This document shows, in pieces, positions 60,917-64,000 of a DNA stretch of 64,000 nucleotides. Under the pieces are notes generated by a model. It saw only the letters and a program-made list of their open reading frames with translations. It was not told where the DNA came from and made no database searches. Positions within the stretch are counted from its first letter, which is position 1; every line of letters starts with the position of its first letter. Source of the stretch: Streptomyces qaidamensis (GTDB lineage Bacteria; Actinomycetota; Actinomycetes; Streptomycetales; Streptomycetaceae); contig NZ_CP015098.1 of NCBI RefSeq assembly GCF_001611795.1, forward strand, positions 5,952,001-6,016,000, written 5' to 3'. A program made the translations under genes and the position numbers.

Positions 60917-60928
60917 CGGAGGAGGGCT

Positions 60929-61912
60929 TCAGGCTGCTTCGGGGCCTCTGAACGTCCGCCGGTATGAGTTCGGCGTGGTTCCGATCGCCCGGACGAAGTG
61001 GTGGCGCAGCGTGGCCGCGTTGCCGAACCCCGTTCGGCCGGCGATCGCGTCCATCGTCTCGTCCGTCGCCTCCAGCAGCCGCTGGGCCAGCAGCACGCGC
61101 TGGCGCAGGATCCAGCGGTAGGGAGTGGTCCCGGTCTCCTGCTGGAAGCGGCGGGCGAAGGTGCGCGGGGACATGTGGGCGTGGGAGGCGAGCTGCTCGA
61201 CGGTGACTTCCTCGTCGAGATGGCGCTCCATCCACGCCAGCACGTCGCCGATCGTGTCGCCCTCGGGGTGCGGGAGCGGGCGCTCGATGTACTGGGCCTG
61301 GCCGCCGTCGCGGTGCGGCGGCACCACCATCCGCCGGGCGATCTTGTTGGCGACCTCGGAGCCCTGCTCCTTGCGCACCAGGTGCAGGCAGGCGTCGATG
61401 CCGGCGGCCGTGCCGGCGGAGGTGATCACCGGGTCCTCGTCGACGTAGAGGACGTCCGGCTCGACGATCACGCGCGGGTACTGCCGGGCGAGGTCCTTGG
61501 CGTGCTTCCAGTGCGTGGCGCAGCGGCGGCCGTCCAGCAGCCCGGCCGCGGCCAGCACGAAGACGCCGGAGCACACGCTCAGCACCCGGGCACCGCGGTC
61601 GACCGCACGGCGCAGGGAGTCCAGCAGCTCCGGGGGGAAATCCCGGTACGCGTAGGAGTGGCCGGCCGGCACGGCGATCAGGTCAGCCGTCTCCAGCCGC
61701 TCCAGGCCGTGCTCGGCCTGGAGCGAGAAGCCCGAGTTCATGCTCAGAACCGGGCCCTCGGCCGAGGCGACGGCGAAGTCGTAGACCGGCAGACCCTCGT
61801 CGCTCCGGTCGGTGCCGAAGACCTCGCACACCACACCCAGTTCGAAGGGGTTCACGCCGTCGAGCAGGGCGACGGCCACGTTCTGCAGCATGCCTCCAGT
61901 GTGCCTCGCCAT
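60929..61912 (-). CDS. nrdS: NrdS, GlxA-type AraC family regulator
   Basis: 327 residues from ATG 61912 (ATG 61891, with GGAGG abutting, gives 320). The N-terminal DJ-1/PfpI-like amidase-fold domain has VCSGVFVLAAAGLLDGRRC (Cys near 114). The C-terminal AraC HTH pair is EQLASHAHMSPRTFARRF and AIAGRTGFGNAATLRHHF. In S. coelicolor the AraC-like nrdS is the third gene of nrdABS; the same order holds here. Regulated genes not shown by sequence. Confidence 0.88.
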   Translation of the reverse strand: MARHTGGMLQNVAVALLDGVNPFELGVVCEVFGTDRSDEGLPVYDFAVASAEGPVLSMNSGFSLQAEHGLERLETADLIAVPAGHSYAYRDFPPELLDSLRRAVDRGARVLSVCSGVFVLAAAGLLDGRRCATHWKHAKDLARQYPRVIVEPDVLYVDEDPVITSAGTAAGIDACLHLVRKEQGSEVANKIARRMVVPPHRDGGQAQYIERPLPHPEGDTIGDVLAWMERHLDEEVTVEQLASHAHMSPRTFARRFQQETGTTPYRWILRQRVLLAQRLLEATDETMDAIAGRTGFGNAATLRHHFVRAIGTTPNSYRRTFRGPEAA

Positions 61913-61984
61913 TGGCAGTAATTCGAGGGTCTACGGCAGTCCTGCCACTGACGGTAAGGAGTCATCGGCGCGACAGTGGTGTCC

Positions 61985-62227
61985 ATGAACACGAACCAGA
62001 TCGAAGCACTCATCGGACTGACCGCCACGTTCGGGATCCTGGCCCTCCTGATCCTCCCGTCCGTGATCGGCCTGGTGCGCGAGCGGCGCATCGACCGTCA
62101 GATCAGGGAGGCTCAGGAGGCCCGGGAAGGTGTACCGGCTCAGAAGTCCTCGTCCAGGTCGACGGTGCCCTCCACCGCCACCTGGTACGCGGAGGGCCGC
62201 CGCTCGAAGAAGTTGGTCAGCTCCTGA
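61985..62227 (+). CDS. Small putative membrane protein opposite the nrd genes
   Basis: 80 residues from ATG 61985 (GTG 61976 adds three), with one membrane helix (LTATFGILALLILPSVIGLV) and a charged tail (RERRIDRQIREAQEARE). Its 3' end overlaps the nrdB 3' end on the other strand. The helix plus basic-tail layout is protein-like, but no good ribosome site is visible, so it may be a chance frame. Function unknown. Confidence 0.45.
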   Translation: MNTNQIEALIGLTATFGILALLILPSVIGLVRERRIDRQIREAQEAREGVPAQKSSSRSTVPSTATWYAEGRRSKKLVSS

Positions 62228-63147
62228 ACCCCCTGGAGCTCCATGAAGGAGAACGGGTTCTCGGAGCCGTAGACCGGAGCGAAGCCGAGGCGGGTGAGCC
62301 GCTGGTCGGCGACGCACTCCAGGTACTGCCGCATCGACTCGGTGTTCATGCCCGGCAGGCCGTCCCCGCACAGGTCCCGCGCGAACTGCAGCTCGGCCTC
62401 GACGGCCTCCCGGAGCATGTCCGTCACCTCCTGCTGGAGCCGGTCGTCGAAGAGGTCCGGCTCCTCCTTGCGGACGGTGTCGACCACGTCGAAGGCGAAC
62501 GACATGTGCATCGTCTCGTCGCGGAACACCCAGTTGGTGCCGGTGGCCAGGCCGTGCAGCAGGCCCCGGCTGCGGAGCCAGTACACGTACGCGAAGGCGC
62601 CGTAGAAGAACAGGCCCTCGATGCACGCGGCGAAGCAGATCAGGTTGAGCAGGAAGCGGCGGCGGTCGGCCTGGGTCTCCAGCCGGTCGAGCTTCTCCAC
62701 CGAGTCCATCCACTTGAAGCAGAACGAGGCCTTCTCACGGATGGACGGGATGTTCTCCACGGCCGCGAAGGCCGCCGAGCGGTCCTCCGGGTCGGGCAGA
62801 TAGGTGTCGAGCAGCGTCAGGTAGAACTGGACGTGCACGGCCTCCTCGAAGAGCTGGCGGCTCAGGTAGAGCCGCGCCTCGGGGGAGTTGATGTGCTTGT
62901 ACAGCGTCAGCACCAGGTTGTTCGCGACGATCGAGTCGCCCGTCGCGAAGAACGCGACCAGCCGGCCGATGAGGTGCTGTTCCGCCGGTGACAGCTTGGC
63001 CAGGTCGGCGACGTCCGAGTGGAGGTCGACCTCCTCCACGGTCCAGGTGTTCTTGATGGCGTCCCGGTAGCGCTCGTAGAAGTCCGGGTAGCGCATGGGG
63101 CGCAGGGTGAGCTCGAAGCCGGGGTCGAGAAGGTTCTGGGTGCTCAT
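62140..63147 (-). CDS. nrdB: Class Ia ribonucleotide reductase small subunit NrdB
   Basis: 335 residues from ATG 63147, which shares one base with the nrdA stop (TAATG). Di-iron ligands: FEEAVHVQFY (Glu, His and the radical Tyr four after the His), ACIEGLFFYGA (Glu), and RDETMHMSF (Glu, His). The radical-bearing subunit pairs with NrdA. The C-terminus ends DLDEDF, typical of the peptide that docks in NrdA. The operon runs nrdA-nrdB-nrdS. Confidence 0.95.
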   Translation of the reverse strand: MSTQNLLDPGFELTLRPMRYPDFYERYRDAIKNTWTVEEVDLHSDVADLAKLSPAEQHLIGRLVAFFATGDSIVANNLVLTLYKHINSPEARLYLSRQLFEEAVHVQFYLTLLDTYLPDPEDRSAAFAAVENIPSIREKASFCFKWMDSVEKLDRLETQADRRRFLLNLICFAACIEGLFFYGAFAYVYWLRSRGLLHGLATGTNWVFRDETMHMSFAFDVVDTVRKEEPDLFDDRLQQEVTDMLREAVEAELQFARDLCGDGLPGMNTESMRQYLECVADQRLTRLGFAPVYGSENPFSFMELQGVQELTNFFERRPSAYQVAVEGTVDLDEDF

Positions 63148-64000
63148 TACTGGCAGGCCTCGCAGGACTCGGGGTTTTCCAGGGAGCAGGCGACCGCTTC
63201 GGGGTCCGGGGTGGCCTGCACGGGGACGGTGGCCCGGGCGGCGCGGGCGATGCGGGTCGCCGGGCGCGAGCGCAGGTAGTACGTGGTCTTCAGCCCGGAC
63301 TTCCAGGCGTAGGCGTACATCGAGGAGAGCTTGCCGATGGTCGGCGTCTCCAGGAAGAGGTTCAGGGACTGGGACTGGTCCAGGAACGGGGTCCTGGCCG
63401 CCGCCATGTCGATCAGGCCGCGCTGCGGGATCTCCCACGCCGTGCGGTAGAGGGCGCGCACGTCCTCCGGGATCCAGGCGAAGTCCTGCACCGAGCCGCT
63501 GGCCTCGCGCAGGGCCTCCCGGGTGCGGGCGTCCCACACGCCGAGCCGCTTCAGCTCGTCGACCAGGTAGGAGTTGACCTGGAGGAACTCGCCCGACAGC
63601 GTCTCGCGCTTGAACAGGTTGGACACCTGCGGCTCGATGCACTCGTACACGCCCGCGATGGAGGCGATCGTGGCCGTGGGGGCGATGGCGAGGAGCAGCG
63701 AGTTGCGCATACCGGTCGTGGCGACGCGCTCACGCAGGGCCGCCCAGCGGTCCGGCCAGGTGAGCTCCACGTCGTAGTGGTCGGGGTGCAGCACGCCCCG
63801 GGCCGTACGGGTCTTCTCCCAGGCGGGAAGCGGTCCGTTGCGCTCGGCGAGGTCGGCGGAGGCCTCGTACGCGGCGAGCATGATCCGCTCGGCGATCCGC
63901 GTGGACAGGGCCTTGGCCTGGGGTGAGTCGAAGGGCAGGCGCAGCTTGAAGAAGACGTCCTGGAGGCCCATGGCGCCGAGGCCGACCGGGCGCCAGCGGG
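63147..64000 (-). CDS. nrdA: Class Ia ribonucleotide reductase large subunit NrdA (partial, N-terminus off the right edge)
   Basis: The C-terminal 284 residues are in the window; the frame stays open to the right edge. Motifs: RPVGLGAMGLQD, PTATIASIAGVYECIEPQ, NLFKRETLSGEFLQVN, KTTYYLRSRPATR (radical-transfer Tyr pair), and the C-terminal ENPESCEACQ redox Cys pair. Reduces ribonucleoside diphosphates. The upstream B12 riboswitch reported for nrdABS would lie outside the window. Confidence 0.95.
   Translation of the reverse strand, partial: RWRPVGLGAMGLQDVFFKLRLPFDSPQAKALSTRIAERIMLAAYEASADLAERNGPLPAWEKTRTARGVLHPDHYDVELTWPDRWAALRERVATTGMRNSLLLAIAPTATIASIAGVYECIEPQVSNLFKRETLSGEFLQVNSYLVDELKRLGVWDARTREALREASGSVQDFAWIPEDVRALYRTAWEIPQRGLIDMAAARTPFLDQSQSLNLFLETPTIGKLSSMYAYAWKSGLKTTYYLRSRPATRIARAARATVPVQATPDPEAVACSLENPESCEACQ

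Noticed and set aside
1..64000. CRISPR array, phage or prophage block
   Set aside because: No regularly spaced repeats, cas genes, capsid, terminase or integrase seen.
63147..64000. B12 riboswitch of nrdABS
   Set aside because: It should lie upstream of nrdA, which starts outside the window.

Overview
The window is GC-rich chromosome (high G/C at third codon positions, many GTG starts) from a Streptomyces species. WblC, SigR-RsrA, CatR, NrdS, epi-isozizaene synthase and CYP170A1 all occur in the order I remember for the S. coelicolor SCO5180-SCO5226 region. That match is from memory, not from an alignment. It looks like core chromosome: there is no transposase, integrase, phage gene or CRISPR array, and only one clearly decayed gene.

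Left third (1-36963). Two tandem secreted alpha/beta-hydrolase lipoproteins (the first cut by the left edge) and a flippase-pseudokinase fusion precede a DNA-repair and redox block: an alkyltransferase-like protein, the AdnA/AdnB helicase-nucleases, an M20 peptidase, NudC, a decayed methyltransferase, mycoredoxin, UvrD2, and WblC (WhiB7) behind a long leader with an uORF and an attenuator. Next come a UbiB/ABC1 kinase coupled to a ThiF-like E1 protein, a YgjP-type metallopeptidase, a TerD-AIM24 fusion with two AIM24 paralogues, Nudix, DUF2342 and SDR genes, MoaE, a Lon/PDZ protease, a PPA1309 protein and a UPF0182 membrane protein. Much of this order is shared with the Mycobacterium Rv3193c-Rv3204 region.

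Middle (36964-50783). Two identical initiator tRNAs flank a Sel1/TPR protein. They are followed by the divergent catR-catA pair with a visible operator, a CBS protein, HisN, and a regulator with two HTH domains that faces a DUF4097-ABC transporter operon across a cluster of TTGCAA-type repeats. Then come a TetR regulator carrying a TTA codon, an SMR exporter, and the co-directional M50 peptidase-aroA-rsgA run.

Right part (50834-64000). An SRAP/HMCES protein and a small hydrolase lead into sigR-rsrA. A canonical SigR promoter (GGAAT-N18-GTT) precedes an in-frame 55-codon N-terminal extension, matching the known unstable SigR' isoform. A second perfect SigR-type promoter lies in front of mycoredoxin. 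A tandem HD-GYP/degenerate-HD membrane pair, a hypothetical protein and peptide deformylase follow. The albaflavenone operon (terpene synthase plus CYP170A1) comes next, and the window ends in the class Ia ribonucleotide reductase cluster nrdA(partial)-nrdB-nrdS, with a small opposite-strand membrane ORF between nrdB and nrdS.

The strongest leads for follow-up are the wblC leader, the SigR promoter on mycoredoxin, the IS30-HTH/MarR fusion with its operator array, the TerD-AIM24 trio, the ThiF-UbiB pair, and the tandem HD proteins beside sigR-rsrA. No wholly new system is evident.
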